Below are positions 11,154 through 21,058 of a stretch of 64,000 bases of DNA, piece after piece. Position 1 is the first letter of the stretch. Each line of letters starts with the position of its first letter. The stretch is from NCBI GenBank assembly GCA_963823675.1, contig CAWGMT010000012.1, positions 1,674,001-1,738,000 on the forward strand, in the 5' to 3' direction. The translations under genes and the position numbers were made by a program. The notes under the pieces were generated by a model. That model saw nothing but the letters and a program-made list of their open reading frames with translations, was not told where the DNA came from and did no database searches. The DNA is from CAWGMT01 sp963823675 (GTDB taxonomy: Bacteria > Planctomycetota > Planctomycetia > Isosphaerales > Isosphaeraceae).

Positions 11154-12227
11154 TCATTTCGCTTTGGCGCGAACCCCGTCCGCAGCTTGATGGATGCGCG
11201 GTTTCAGCTTGTCGAACAGGAGAGCCGCCCGTTCCCCGTCCGCTGCGTCGAACGAGCGCTGTAAGCCGGCTGATCTGGTCCCGAATGTCGTTCCGGAGCA
11301 CGTCCGTGACGTTGCCTTGCTTGGCGGCGTCGTCCAGCTTGCGACGGATTTCCTCCTGGACGGCAATTGCTTGATCGAGCAAGACCAGCGTCCGCTTCAG
11401 ATCGGGTGGGAGATCATTCTGCTTGACTTCCCTTTCGAGTCTCTTCGTCTTGGCCAGCTCCAGCTCCAACGTGGCCTGCGCCGACAGCTCGTCCGAACGC
11501 GACTTTTCGACATCCGAAAGCAGCTCCTTGTGGCGATGCTGCTTGGTGTACCCGACGAGGACCTTCTTCTTGCTCTCGGCCTGCTCGCGCGCGTATCCGG
11601 CGCGGCGCTCGCCGAGTTTAGCGGCCTCGAGCTTTCCTTCGATTTGGAACTCGATCGACATCCCAAATACCGAACCCGTTGAGGCCTGCTTGATCCTGGC
11701 GAGCTGATCCTCTGCCCGCTTTGTTTCCGCGCGTGAGGTCGCGATTTCTTCCTGGGCGATCTTGAGCTCTCCTTCGGACACGGCAAGGTCCTGGACGAAC
11801 GTGCCCTCGGTGAATTCCCTGACCCTGATCTCGGCGACCTCGCGGCCGAGCTTGGCCTTCTCATGCCGCGCCGCGCAGCTTCGACGAGGAACTTGCGGCC
11901 CGCGAGCTGGTCCTCGAGCTGCCTTACATCTTCTTGATGGCGAAACACGCGACTGGCGAGCTCGATCATGCGATCCTGCTCGACCGTCAGAATCCGGCGA
12001 ATCTCAGCGACGAAGTCGGATCGGCTCGCCGGTGCGGCGGGCTGGGCGGCATGGTCCGATCGAGGCGGCAGATCGGCCCCGCCCCGGACCGGCGCCGCCA
12101 TCGGGGACGCGAAGCCGGCGAGCACGAGCATGATCGCGCCCGCCGCGACAGCGAGGAGGCGAGGCATCATGGAGAATGATCGCCGACTTGGGTAGTTTGC
12201 GCCGCCAATACATCGAAATCTTGACAT
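11154..12227 (-). CDS. Exported coiled-coil protein (paralogue B), two frameshifts
   Basis: Starts at the ATG at 12227 behind an AGGGA site and has a hydrophobic export segment (LLAVAAGAIMLVLAGFASPM). The reading frame must change twice to stay homologous to paralogue A. Near 11870-11880 one base is missing, after which the frame reads HEKAKLGREVAEIRVREFTEG. Near 11262 one base is extra, after which it reads LQRSFDAADGERAALLFDKL and ends KPRIHQAADGVRAKAK at 11154. The corrected length is 357 aa, close to the paralogue's 371. The body is predicted coiled coil. Its 5' end is 23 bp downstream of the asnS stop, so it probably belongs to the asnS transcript. Function unknown. Confidence 0.65.
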
Positions 12228-12250
12228 GGTTAATTCCCTTTTTTGAGCGA

Positions 12251-13664
<1,414 letters not shown>

Positions 13665-13931
13665 ACATACCTCCGAGACCGGGAACGCGCGCGATCGAGA
13701 CGATGAGGCCAGAGGGCTCGGTTGTTAACGCCCAGGCGGCTCCCTTGATCATGCCCGAGGCGGAGGCCCTTCACAAGCGATCCTTTCGGGGCTCGTCAAT
13801 TCGGTTGACGGACCTTCTCGCCGGATTCATAGTAAAGACGTCAACCCGAAGTCGCGGAGTTGGCAGACGTGCCGGGTGCAGATTCTCGCGGTCTTGACGG
13901 CCGCTTCCGTTGAGCTCCTTGCTGCGGAACC
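13665..13931. promoter_or_regulatory. Divergent promoter region between asnS and a glycosyltransferase
   Basis: This 267-bp gap separates two divergent genes and should contain both promoters. The asnS ribosome site (GGAGGT) lies just before its ATG. No T-box-like or riboswitch structure was recognised by eye, and no conserved -35/-10 pair can be asserted. Confidence 0.4.
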
Positions 13932-15143
13932 ATGCGGATCCTGTTCGTCCATCAAAATTTTCCGGCGCAGTTCGGCCACATCGCCCGCCACCTGATCCGG
14001 ACGCAGGGCTGGCAGTGCGACTTCGTTTCGGAGACCCCCGCCGGCGTCTGGGAAGGGGTGCGCAAGATCCAGTACCAGACCAAGGGAGGCGCGCGGGCCA
14101 CGACGCATTATTTCAGCCGCACCTTCGAAAACGCCGTCTGGCACGCCCACGCCGTTTACCAGGCGTGCGAGGCGATTCCCGACCTGGAGCCCGACCTGAT
14201 CGTCGGCCACAGCGGGTTCGGCTCGACGGCGTTCTTGCCCGAACGCTTCCCCGGCGTGCCGATCATCAATTACTTCGAGTATTTTTACCGGCCGCATGGT
14301 TCGGACATGGACTTCCGGCCCGACTTTCCCCCCGAGCCGCGCGACTTCCTGCGAGCCAGGGCGCGGAACGCGATGATTCTCCTCGACCTCCAGACCTGCC
14401 GCGCCGGCTATAGCCCGACGCACTTCCAGCGCGATCTCTTCCCCGGCGAGTACCGGCCCAAGATCGACGTGATCTTTGACGGCATCGACACCGAGGTGTT
14501 TCGCCGCCGATTCGGCGCGGCGCGCGTGATCGCCGGCCGGCAAATACCGGCCTCGACGCGCATCGTGACCTACGTCAGCCGGGGGTTCGAGTCGATGCGC
14601 GGGTTCGACATCTTCATGCGCGCCGCCCGGCTGGTCGCCCGGGAATACCCTGGCGTCCTCTTCGTCGTCGTCGGCAGCGATCGCGTCTGCTACGGCGGCG
14701 ACGCCAAGCATATCCGCCACGCCACCTTCCGCGAGCACGTGCTGGCGGGCGACGACTATGACATGTCAAAATTCCTCTTCACGGGCACGGTCCCCGTTAG
14801 GGCGCTCGTCAACATCTTCAGCCTGAGCGACCTGCACATCTATTTGACCGTGCCATTCGTCCTGTCGTGGTCGCTCGTGGATGCCCTCGCGTGCGGCTGC
14901 ACGGTTCTGGCCTCGAATACGGCGCCGGTCGTCGAGATGATCGCCGACGGGGAGAACGGCCTGCTCGTGGACTTCTTTGACGTCGAAGGGCTGGCTCGGC
15001 GGGCGGTCGAGGTGCTGCGCGACCCGCCGGCATTTCGCCTGCTCGGCGAGCGAGCCGCCTCGCTGGTCGCGGAGCGGTATGCTCTGGGTGTAACGCTGCC
15101 CAAGCTGCTCGGCCTCTTCGAGCGGGTTGTACGGGGCGGCTGA
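13932..15143 (+). CDS. Glycosyltransferase family 4
   Basis: A complete 403-aa retaining glycosyltransferase of the GT4/GT-B type, expected to transfer a sugar from a nucleotide donor to a cell-surface glycan or lipid at the cytoplasmic face. The N-terminal half starts MRILFVHQNFPAQFGHIARH (nucleotide-fold strand and acceptor-side loop). The C-terminal donor domain has RIVTYVSRGFESMRGFDIF, FVVVGSDRVCYGG, and the donor-site segment HIYLTVPFVLSWSLVDALAC followed by GCTVLASNTAPVVEMI. The usual E-x7-E element is altered here, with Ser and Asp at the expected acidic region, so the exact catalytic acid is unclear. The protein resembles the group with an N-terminal GT4-type domain and DUF-like insert seen in several phyla. 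The substrate cannot be told. Confidence 0.85.
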   Translation: MRILFVHQNFPAQFGHIARHLIRTQGWQCDFVSETPAGVWEGVRKIQYQTKGGARATTHYFSRTFENAVWHAHAVYQACEAIPDLEPDLIVGHSGFGSTAFLPERFPGVPIINYFEYFYRPHGSDMDFRPDFPPEPRDFLRARARNAMILLDLQTCRAGYSPTHFQRDLFPGEYRPKIDVIFDGIDTEVFRRRFGAARVIAGRQIPASTRIVTYVSRGFESMRGFDIFMRAARLVAREYPGVLFVVVGSDRVCYGGDAKHIRHATFREHVLAGDDYDMSKFLFTGTVPVRALVNIFSLSDLHIYLTVPFVLSWSLVDALACGCTVLASNTAPVVEMIADGENGLLVDFFDVEGLARRAVEVLRDPPAFRLLGERAASLVAERYALGVTLPKLLGLFERVVRGG

Positions 15144-15690
15144 GCGCTGGGCGAAGATCAGTGTCGCCTTTCGGGCGTGCAAGACAATAAACGGCCGAAT
15201 TCTTAACTGTGTACGAGTGGCTGGAATTTCGAGTGCGAGAGGAAAAACCGTGCCCGGCGCTTACGTTTGCCGCCTGGGTAAGTTATTGTTTTGCGCGCCC
15301 TTCGCTTCGCGAAAGGACGATCTTTCGCAGAGCGTAAGGCAAATTCTCCGTGAAGTTGTTTACGTTCCAACCGCGACGCGGCATAGCCGCAACCAACGAG
15401 ATCGGGGGACAGAGCCCCCTCTTACACAGAGCCAGCGCAAAAGCACGTGGTTCTGTAGGAGCCAGCTCCGTCCGGCGATCCGAAGATGCGCGCGTTGTGC
15501 GGAGAGGTTTCCGAAGAAGAACCCAATCGCCCGCACATGAAGTCGGGATTCGAAGGTCCTGGTTATAAGCGCCTCGCCCGAATCGCGCTCTCTTGCCTGG
15601 TTCGGCGCGTCGGACAATATTATCCTGAATTGCGTGCGCACGTCGTTGACGGAAGTGCCGTGCGTCCACCCAGGGCCTGGAGTACCGACG
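15144..15690. other. Intergenic region upstream of kinase 2
   Basis: A 547-bp gap without a credible gene. Short open frames on both strands lack ribosome sites and domain signatures. It should hold the kinase promoter. The kinase start is fixed by a GGAG at 15680-15683. I see no RNA gene or repeat. Confidence 0.5.
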
Positions 15691-18600
15691 ATGAACGAAC
15701 CACGCGAGCTGAGCCCGACTCAGGAGTCGCACGACCCGCAGCCCGACCGGACGACGGTCCACATTCAAGAGCCAACGGTGGCGGGGGCCGACGGCACCGA
15801 GGCGCCCAGCGGCGGCGAACCCGACACCGAGGCGCTTGCGGGCGACGAGGCCGGCGCCAAGGCGCTCACTGACGGGGAACCCGACACCGAGGCGGCCGCG
15901 GGCGGCGAGGCCGGCAGCGAGGCGCCGACGGACGGTGTGACGGACAAGGGGCCGGGGGCCACGGGGACCTGGACGGGCACTCGCGAAACTTGCGACCCGG
16001 CGTCATCTCCATCTTCGCCGGCTCTCAGTTTCCATATGAGCGCTCCTGCAAGCGATTCCGGCGAGGTGGTCGACCAGGAAGAGAGGCAGCCGTCAACCGC
16101 GCCGGCCCCGCGTGGTGAGTCGACCGACCAGGACGAAACGGGCGACTTCATTTCGGTCGATCGAACCACTCCGCCCACCGACGACACCGCGCCAGATAGA
16201 GCGAAATCGCCCAGGCCGCGCAGCGCACGGATCGGGCCGGACCTGCCGGGCTACGTGATCCTCGACGTGATCGGCCGGGGTGGCATGGGGGTCGTGTACA
16301 AGGCAACGCAGATCGGCCTCGACCGCCTGGTCGCTCTCAAGATGGTACTGGCCGGCGGCCACGCCTCGCCCGAGCAGCTTGCGCGGTTCTCCATCGAGTC
16401 GCAGGCTGTCGCCCAGATCCAGCATCCGGGTATCGTCCAGATCTACGAGGTGGGCGAGCATGACGGGCTGCCCTATTTCTCGCTCGAGTTCGTCGCCGGC
16501 GGCAGCCTCGCGAAGAAAATCGACGGCAAACCTCAGCCGACGCACGAGGCCGCCGCAATGGTGCGCGACCTTGCCCTGGCCATGCGCAAGGCGCACCGCC
16601 GCAACATCATCCACCGCGACCTGAAGCCGGCCAATGTGCTCCTCACGCCGGACGGCCAGCCCAAGATCGCCGACTTTGGCCTGGCGAAGCGCCTGGACGC
16701 CGACTCGCAACAGACCCATACCGGCGCAATCATGGGTACGCCGAGCTACATGGCCCCCGAGCAGGCCTGGGGCCAGACCCACGAGACCGGCCCCCTGACC
16801 GACCTCTATGCCCTGGGCGCGATCCTCTACGAGATGCTCGTCGGCCGCCCGCCATTTCAGGGCGCCTCGGCGCTCGAGACGCTCGAGCTGGTTCGGTCCC
16901 AGGAACCGGTGCCGCCTACGCGCCTCCAGCCGAAGATCCCCGTCGACCTCGAAACCATCTGCTTGAAGTGCCTTCAGAAAGATCCGGCCAAGCGGTACCA
17001 GGGCGCCCTTGAGCTTGCCGATGATTTGCAACGATTCCTCGAGGGCAGGCCGATCCTGGCGCGTCCCGTCGGGGCCGGCGAGCGGCTCTGGCGCTGGTGC
17101 CGCCGCAACAAGAAGGTCGCCGCACTCGTGGCGGCCGTCGCCTTGCTCCTGGTCACCGTCACCGCCGTCTCGTCCTACGCCGCGGTCACGCTCAAACGGC
17201 TGAACGGACAGCTCGGCGAGTCTATCAAGGCCGAGACGTCCGCGCGGGTGGCCGAGTCGGCCGCGAAAGAGCAGGCCCAGATCAAGGAGCGCGAAGCGGT
17301 CAAGGCTCGCGACCGCGAGGCCCTGGCACGCCAGAAAGAGAGCGAGGCGCGCCAGAAAGCCGAGAATCTCGTCAGGCTCGCCCTCAAGCAGAACACGAAC
17401 GCACTTGATTCCCAGCGGACGTTCAGCGTCTTGTTCCTTCAACGGCTGCGTGATATCGCGGGCACGCAGGACTTGCAAAATGAGCTGATCAGAACGTCGG
17501 TGAAGGACGTGAGCGCCATCGTGGAAGTCATCGAACAGCTCGGCGCCGTCGGCGCCGAGGACAAGGAGGGGGCGGCAACAGCGACCAGGACCCTGGCCCG
17601 GATCAACCAGCAGGCGGGACGGCTGATGGAGAATTACGGCCGCTACAACGAGGCCATTCGCTTCTATCGCCAGATGGACGAGCTGGCCGAATCACTGGCG
17701 GCCGCCAACCCGGAACAGATCGACGCCAGGAAGCCCCTGGCCAGCAGCAAGATCACGATCGGCCAGTTCGAGATGAACCGGCTCGGCGACTCGAAGGCCG
17801 CGCTTTTACACCTGGAGCAAAACCTGTCGCTCCGCCGGGAATTCCTGGGGGACAAACCGAGCGACGAAGAGGCCAAACGCGGGGTCTCGAACGCCCTCGG
17901 CTTACTGGCGCGGGTCTGGTTGAAGCTCGGCGATCCGCAGAAGGCGAGCGATTACTACAAGGAAGAAGCCGCCCTGCGCGGTCAGATCGGGGGGGGGCTT
18001 GCCGACGAGGTCGAATTCCGCCGTGAAGGCGCCGGCCTGGAGGAAAAGCTCGGCGACATGTACGTCGGGCTCGACAACAAGAGCGCGGCCCGCGAGCATT
18101 ACAACCGCTCGCTGGAGATTCGCGAACAGATCGTCAGGCAGAACCCCTCGCATAACCAGGCCCAGCGCGACTTGCTTCTCTCGTACAATAAGCTCGGCAC
18201 GTTCCACCTGCTCCACGGCAAGGACGCGTCCGCGGCTCGTGCGTTCTTCGAAAAAGCCCTGGCCGAGTTCGAGCGCCGGCTCGAGGCCGAGCCGGAGAAC
18301 ATCGTGGCCATGGAAGACCTTGCCGCGACCCATTACTTCGTCGCCACTGCCGCCTTCCGGATGGGCGACCGCAAGGCCGCTGCCCTTCATTACAAGGCCT
18401 GCTTGACGATCCGCGAGGGCATGCCCGGCGACGCCAAGGCCAAGCTCCAGAACATCGACCTCATGCTCGCCCGCGCGCGCTGCGGCCAGCACCAGGAAGC
18501 CGCGAAGATCGCCGAGAAGCTGATCTCGGCACCCCCGCTCGACGCCCGGGTCTATTTCTTTGCCGCGTGCGGTTTCTCGCTCTGCGCCGGCGCCGTGGCC

Positions 18601-18879
18601 GAAGAGCACTCCTCGTCGCAGGCGAAGGCCCTCGCTTTGTATGCCGCCTGCGGTTTCTCCCTTTGCGCCGGGGCCTTGGTGGAAGAGCACTCCTCGTCGC
18701 AGGCGAAGGCCCTCGCCGGAAGTTATACCGAAAGCGCCTTCAAGTCGCTGCGCCTGGCCCTCGGGGCCGGCTGGAACAACCTCGTCAACGTCCAGACCGA
18801 CCCCGATCTCGACGCCGTCCGCAGCGCTCCGGGGTTCGAGGCTGTCGTCGCGGAGTACAAGAAGGCGGCCGGCAAATGA
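15691..18879 (+). CDS. Ser/Thr protein kinase with TPR-like sensor region
   Basis: A complete 1,062-aa kinase. The ATG at 15691 is chosen over an upstream ATG at 15634 because GGAG sits 8 bases before it. Residues 1-170 are acidic and low complexity, with imperfect repeats of the type GEPDTEA/GDEAGAKA. The kinase domain is about 188-455: GRGGMGVVYKA (195), VALKMVL, HRDLKPANVLL (308), DFGLAKRL (328), GTPSYMAPEQ. A transmembrane helix (VAALVAAVALLLVTVTAVSS) spans about 476-500, followed by a charged coiled coil (about 510-570) and a long TPR-like helical array to the end. The kinase is cytoplasmic and the TPR region should face the periplasm, where it may sense a ligand or partner. A 27-residue segment near residue 958 is tandemly duplicated. 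It stands alone, without a phosphatase or sigma factor beside it. Confidence 0.9.
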   Translation: MNEPRELSPTQESHDPQPDRTTVHIQEPTVAGADGTEAPSGGEPDTEALAGDEAGAKALTDGEPDTEAAAGGEAGSEAPTDGVTDKGPGATGTWTGTRETCDPASSPSSPALSFHMSAPASDSGEVVDQEERQPSTAPAPRGESTDQDETGDFISVDRTTPPTDDTAPDRAKSPRPRSARIGPDLPGYVILDVIGRGGMGVVYKATQIGLDRLVALKMVLAGGHASPEQLARFSIESQAVAQIQHPGIVQIYEVGEHDGLPYFSLEFVAGGSLAKKIDGKPQPTHEAAAMVRDLALAMRKAHRRNIIHRDLKPANVLLTPDGQPKIADFGLAKRLDADSQQTHTGAIMGTPSYMAPEQAWGQTHETGPLTDLYALGAILYEMLVGRPPFQGASALETLELVRSQEPVPPTRLQPKIPVDLETICLKCLQKDPAKRYQGALELADDLQRFLEGRPILARPVGAGERLWRWCRRNKKVAALVAAVALLLVTVTAVSSYAAVTLKRLNGQLGESIKAETSARVAESAAKEQAQIKEREAVKARDREALARQKESEARQKAENLVRLALKQNTNALDSQRTFSVLFLQRLRDIAGTQDLQNELIRTSVKDVSAIVEVIEQLGAVGAEDKEGAATATRTLARINQQAGRLMENYGRYNEAIRFYRQMDELAESLAAANPEQIDARKPLASSKITIGQFEMNRLGDSKAALLHLEQNLSLRREFLGDKPSDEEAKRGVSNALGLLARVWLKLGDPQKASDYYKEEAALRGQIGGGLADEVEFRREGAGLEEKLGDMYVGLDNKSAAREHYNRSLEIREQIVRQNPSHNQAQRDLLLSYNKLGTFHLLHGKDASAARAFFEKALAEFERRLEAEPENIVAMEDLAATHYFVATAAFRMGDRKAAALHYKACLTIREGMPGDAKAKLQNIDLMLARARCGQHQEAAKIAEKLISAPPLDARVYFFAACGFSLCAGAVAEEHSSSQAKALALYAACGFSLCAGALVEEHSSSQAKALAGSYTESAFKSLRLALGAGWNNLVNVQTDPDLDAVRSAPGFEAVVAEYKKAAGK
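18562..18720 (+). repeat. 81-bp tandem duplication inside kinase 2
   Basis: Copy 1 begins at 18562 and copy 2 at 18643, exactly 81 bp (27 codons) later. Both encode AACGFSLCAGA followed by EEHSSSQAKALA. The copies differ at several silent and a few replacement positions, while the 3' halves (GAAGAGCACTCC onward) are identical, so the duplication is recent or under conversion. It adds a helix-sized unit to the C-terminal TPR-like region without breaking the frame. Confidence 0.85.
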
Positions 18880-19549
18880 CCACCCAGGTGTGAGATCGGG
18901 GAGCGCCCACTCGTGACTCGTCGATCTTCGACTGACGTGCTGTTCGGCGCGGGCCTCCGGGCACCCGAAGGCCCGCCGCCCTCCCGCCGGCCGCAGGTAT
19001 CCCCGTTCCCGACCCGTCAACCGAAGATTGGCGACCCAATACGGCCGCTCTTCATCGCCAAGACCCGAAAATGAGTGAGCGCTCGAAAAAAAATCTCACT
19101 TTTTTTAAGAGCTGGCAGCATAAGATGTTGCGCAATAAAATTCGCCGATTTGTAAATTCTGCGTTAACGATTTTTGGAATTCAGCGCATTCTGATAGGTA
19201 AAGAGCGCGCCGATTTTCCGTCGCATGCCCGTCACTCGCCGCTTTGAAGAACCCGTTCCCACTCGAGAAACGCGGTTTTCGCTCTGGTGGAGGCAGGTTC
19301 CGGCCACCCGTAGAGCTCGCTGCTTTCGGCGTAAGTCCATACTGCACAACGCCCAGAATGCCGGACGATTGCTTCGAGACACAAGTGCCAGGAAGAAAAA
19401 AACACCCGGAATACTCCCACTGGCTCCCATTTACTCCCACTTGCTGTAATCATCGCCGGGGCACGAGAAGCCAATATCTCGCTTGAACTTGCGGCCGGAA
19501 CCATCGTCGCGGCGCGGCCCGGTCTCCACACCCGAAGGCGCTCCTTTTG
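18880..19549. other. Intergenic region with GC hairpin and AT-rich segment
   Basis: A 670-bp gap. A hairpin with an 8-bp perfect stem (GCGGGCCT 18949-18956, AGGCCCGC 18969-18976) lies about 70 bp after the kinase stop and could aid termination, although no T-run follows. From about 19080 to 19200 the sequence becomes unusually A/T-rich for this genome (A8 and T7 runs), consistent with promoter or protein-binding DNA upstream of the next gene. Open frames here are short and not credible. Confidence 0.5.
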
Positions 19550-20458
19550 ATGCGAATACTCGTCGCCATCCCGCATTTCTTCGACTTAAGTGGCGAAATC
19601 CGCCGCGGTGCAGAACACGGGGCGCTGAGGGGCGACTCCGCGCCGCGAGTTGAGGCGCTGTCGGCCTGCATCTCGTCCTTGCACCAATTGTTTGGCGGTC
19701 CGCAGGTCTTGATCGACATCGCCCGCCGCGAGGCGAAAGACGCCAACGCCCGGTTCGCGGCGGCCAAGCTCAACGTGGTCGTCTGCACGACGCGGGGCCA
19801 GCACCTCCTCGCTCGCCTGCCCTTAGGCGGTGACGCTTTTCGGCATCAGCCGACCGACGCCGAGCCATTACTTCTTGGTTTCGAATGCCATGCCGCACTC
19901 TATGAACGGCTCGGCGACTACGATTATTATTGCTATCTTGAGGATGACCTGATTTTCCGCGACCCCTGGTTCTTTGCCAAGCTTGGCTGGTTTCACAGCC
20001 AGGTAGGCCCAGGCGCCGTGCTCTTGCCCAACCGCTACGAGGTCGCGCGGGGCGGCGTCGCTTGGAAGGCGTACCTCGACGGCGACCTCGCGGCCGAGGT
20101 GACCGCGCCGTTCCAGAACATCGCCGAGATCCCCGAGTTGAAGGGGACCTGCCTTGGCCTCGAGCTCTCGTTCCGCCGCCCGCTCAACCCGCACGCGGGC
20201 TGCTTCTTCTTGACCGGCGACCAGCTTCGCGCCTGGGGCACGCGAGCCGACTTTCTCGACCGCGACAGCCGGTTCATCGGCCCACTGGAAAGCGCCGCGA
20301 CCCTGGGACTCATGCGCGCCTTTCGCATTTACAAACCCGCCCCCGAGGTTGCCAGCTTCCTCGAGATCGAGCACGCCGGGACTGCGTTCATTGGCAACCT
20401 CCGCCACCGCGCATCGGTCTCGCCATACGGCGTGCCGAACCGGCCTAATCCCGCATAA
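19550..20458 (+). CDS. Glycosyltransferase-like protein (GT-A-like, EDD motif)
   Basis: A 302-aa protein beginning MRILVAIPHFFD at the ATG at 19550. An overlapping TTG three bases upstream is less likely. Strand-turn patterns (ILVAIPHFF, LNVVVCTTRG) followed by YDYYCYLEDDLIFRDP around residue 130 resemble the nucleotide-binding fold and DXD-like acidic motif of GT-A glycosyltransferases, and a later HAGCFFLTGDQLRAWG fits the acceptor side. I cannot assign a named family, so this is a structural guess. It is flanked by large gaps and appears to be transcribed alone. Two other glycosyltransferases lie in the window, so surface-glycan work is plausible. Confidence 0.55.
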   Translation: MRILVAIPHFFDLSGEIRRGAEHGALRGDSAPRVEALSACISSLHQLFGGPQVLIDIARREAKDANARFAAAKLNVVVCTTRGQHLLARLPLGGDAFRHQPTDAEPLLLGFECHAALYERLGDYDYYCYLEDDLIFRDPWFFAKLGWFHSQVGPGAVLLPNRYEVARGGVAWKAYLDGDLAAEVTAPFQNIAEIPELKGTCLGLELSFRRPLNPHAGCFFLTGDQLRAWGTRADFLDRDSRFIGPLESAATLGLMRAFRIYKPAPEVASFLEIEHAGTAFIGNLRHRASVSPYGVPNRPNPA

Positions 20459-21058
20459 CCGTGGCATTTCGCAACATTCTGAAGTCTGTTTGTTTCTGGC
20501 CACTTGAAAACTCTGAGTCGCGGATGGTAACTTCGCGACCAATTGGCGCCTTGCTTGCGTTTTTGGGGTAGTTCCGTCTCAAAACCCTGTTCGGTAACCT
20601 GCAGGAGATTTTTCTCTCATTTCTACCGTCGGGCCGAAAGGGCGATTAACCTCGGCCGACGCGGATCATTCCGGTTGCTAACCCGATGTGCCGGAATGTT
20701 GGATCGACGTTGTGTGATCCATGATCGTCAGAGGGATTGCGGCGGACGGAGTTGAGTCTGCCGCGCGTTGATCAGCACCGGTCTTGGCTTCTGGCCCGAG
20801 TCCAGTCGTCGTCGAAGATCCTGGTGGGTGCTCAGCGAACAGAAGAACCGACTCGGGACCGCGAAATTCCAGAATCGCGAATGCGATGTCACAATCGCGC
20901 AAAACGGACATCTGCCTCAAAGGATTTTCCGGTTTTCGTGTTCGGTTCGGCTCTGAAGCGCAATGAAGTACGGGAAGGCAGATGGTGCGTTTCATCGTTG
21001 CTGATTCGCAGTTGCTCGCCGCTCCGGAATTGTGGCGCCACGCAAAAGGGACTTCACC
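20459..21058. other. Intergenic region upstream of the giant gene
   Basis: A 600-bp gap. The giant gene's frame stays open upstream to about 20737, but the translation there is Arg/Ser-rich without domains and has no ribosome site, so I treat it as leader DNA. It should contain the promoter of the giant gene. I saw no repeat or RNA gene. Confidence 0.5.
21045..21051 (+). promoter_or_regulatory. Ribosome binding site that fixes the start of the giant gene
   Basis: AAAGGGA ends 7 bases before the ATG at 21059. That ATG opens MSSSPPPSRPKHPDSQRRR, a basic leader typical for LEPR-XLL proteins. The frame ends after about 28 codons unless one base near 21115 is restored, when it runs into NWRRNRRKFILSFQDLEMRR. 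The site is the reason for preferring 21059 over the upstream open frame. Confidence 0.6.

Noticed and set aside
20737..21058. Upstream extension of the giant gene in the same frame
   Set aside because: Low-quality Arg/Ser-rich leader with no ribosome site. The ATG at 21059 with AAAGGGA and a basic leader fits LEPR-XLL proteins better, at the price of one base restored near 21115.
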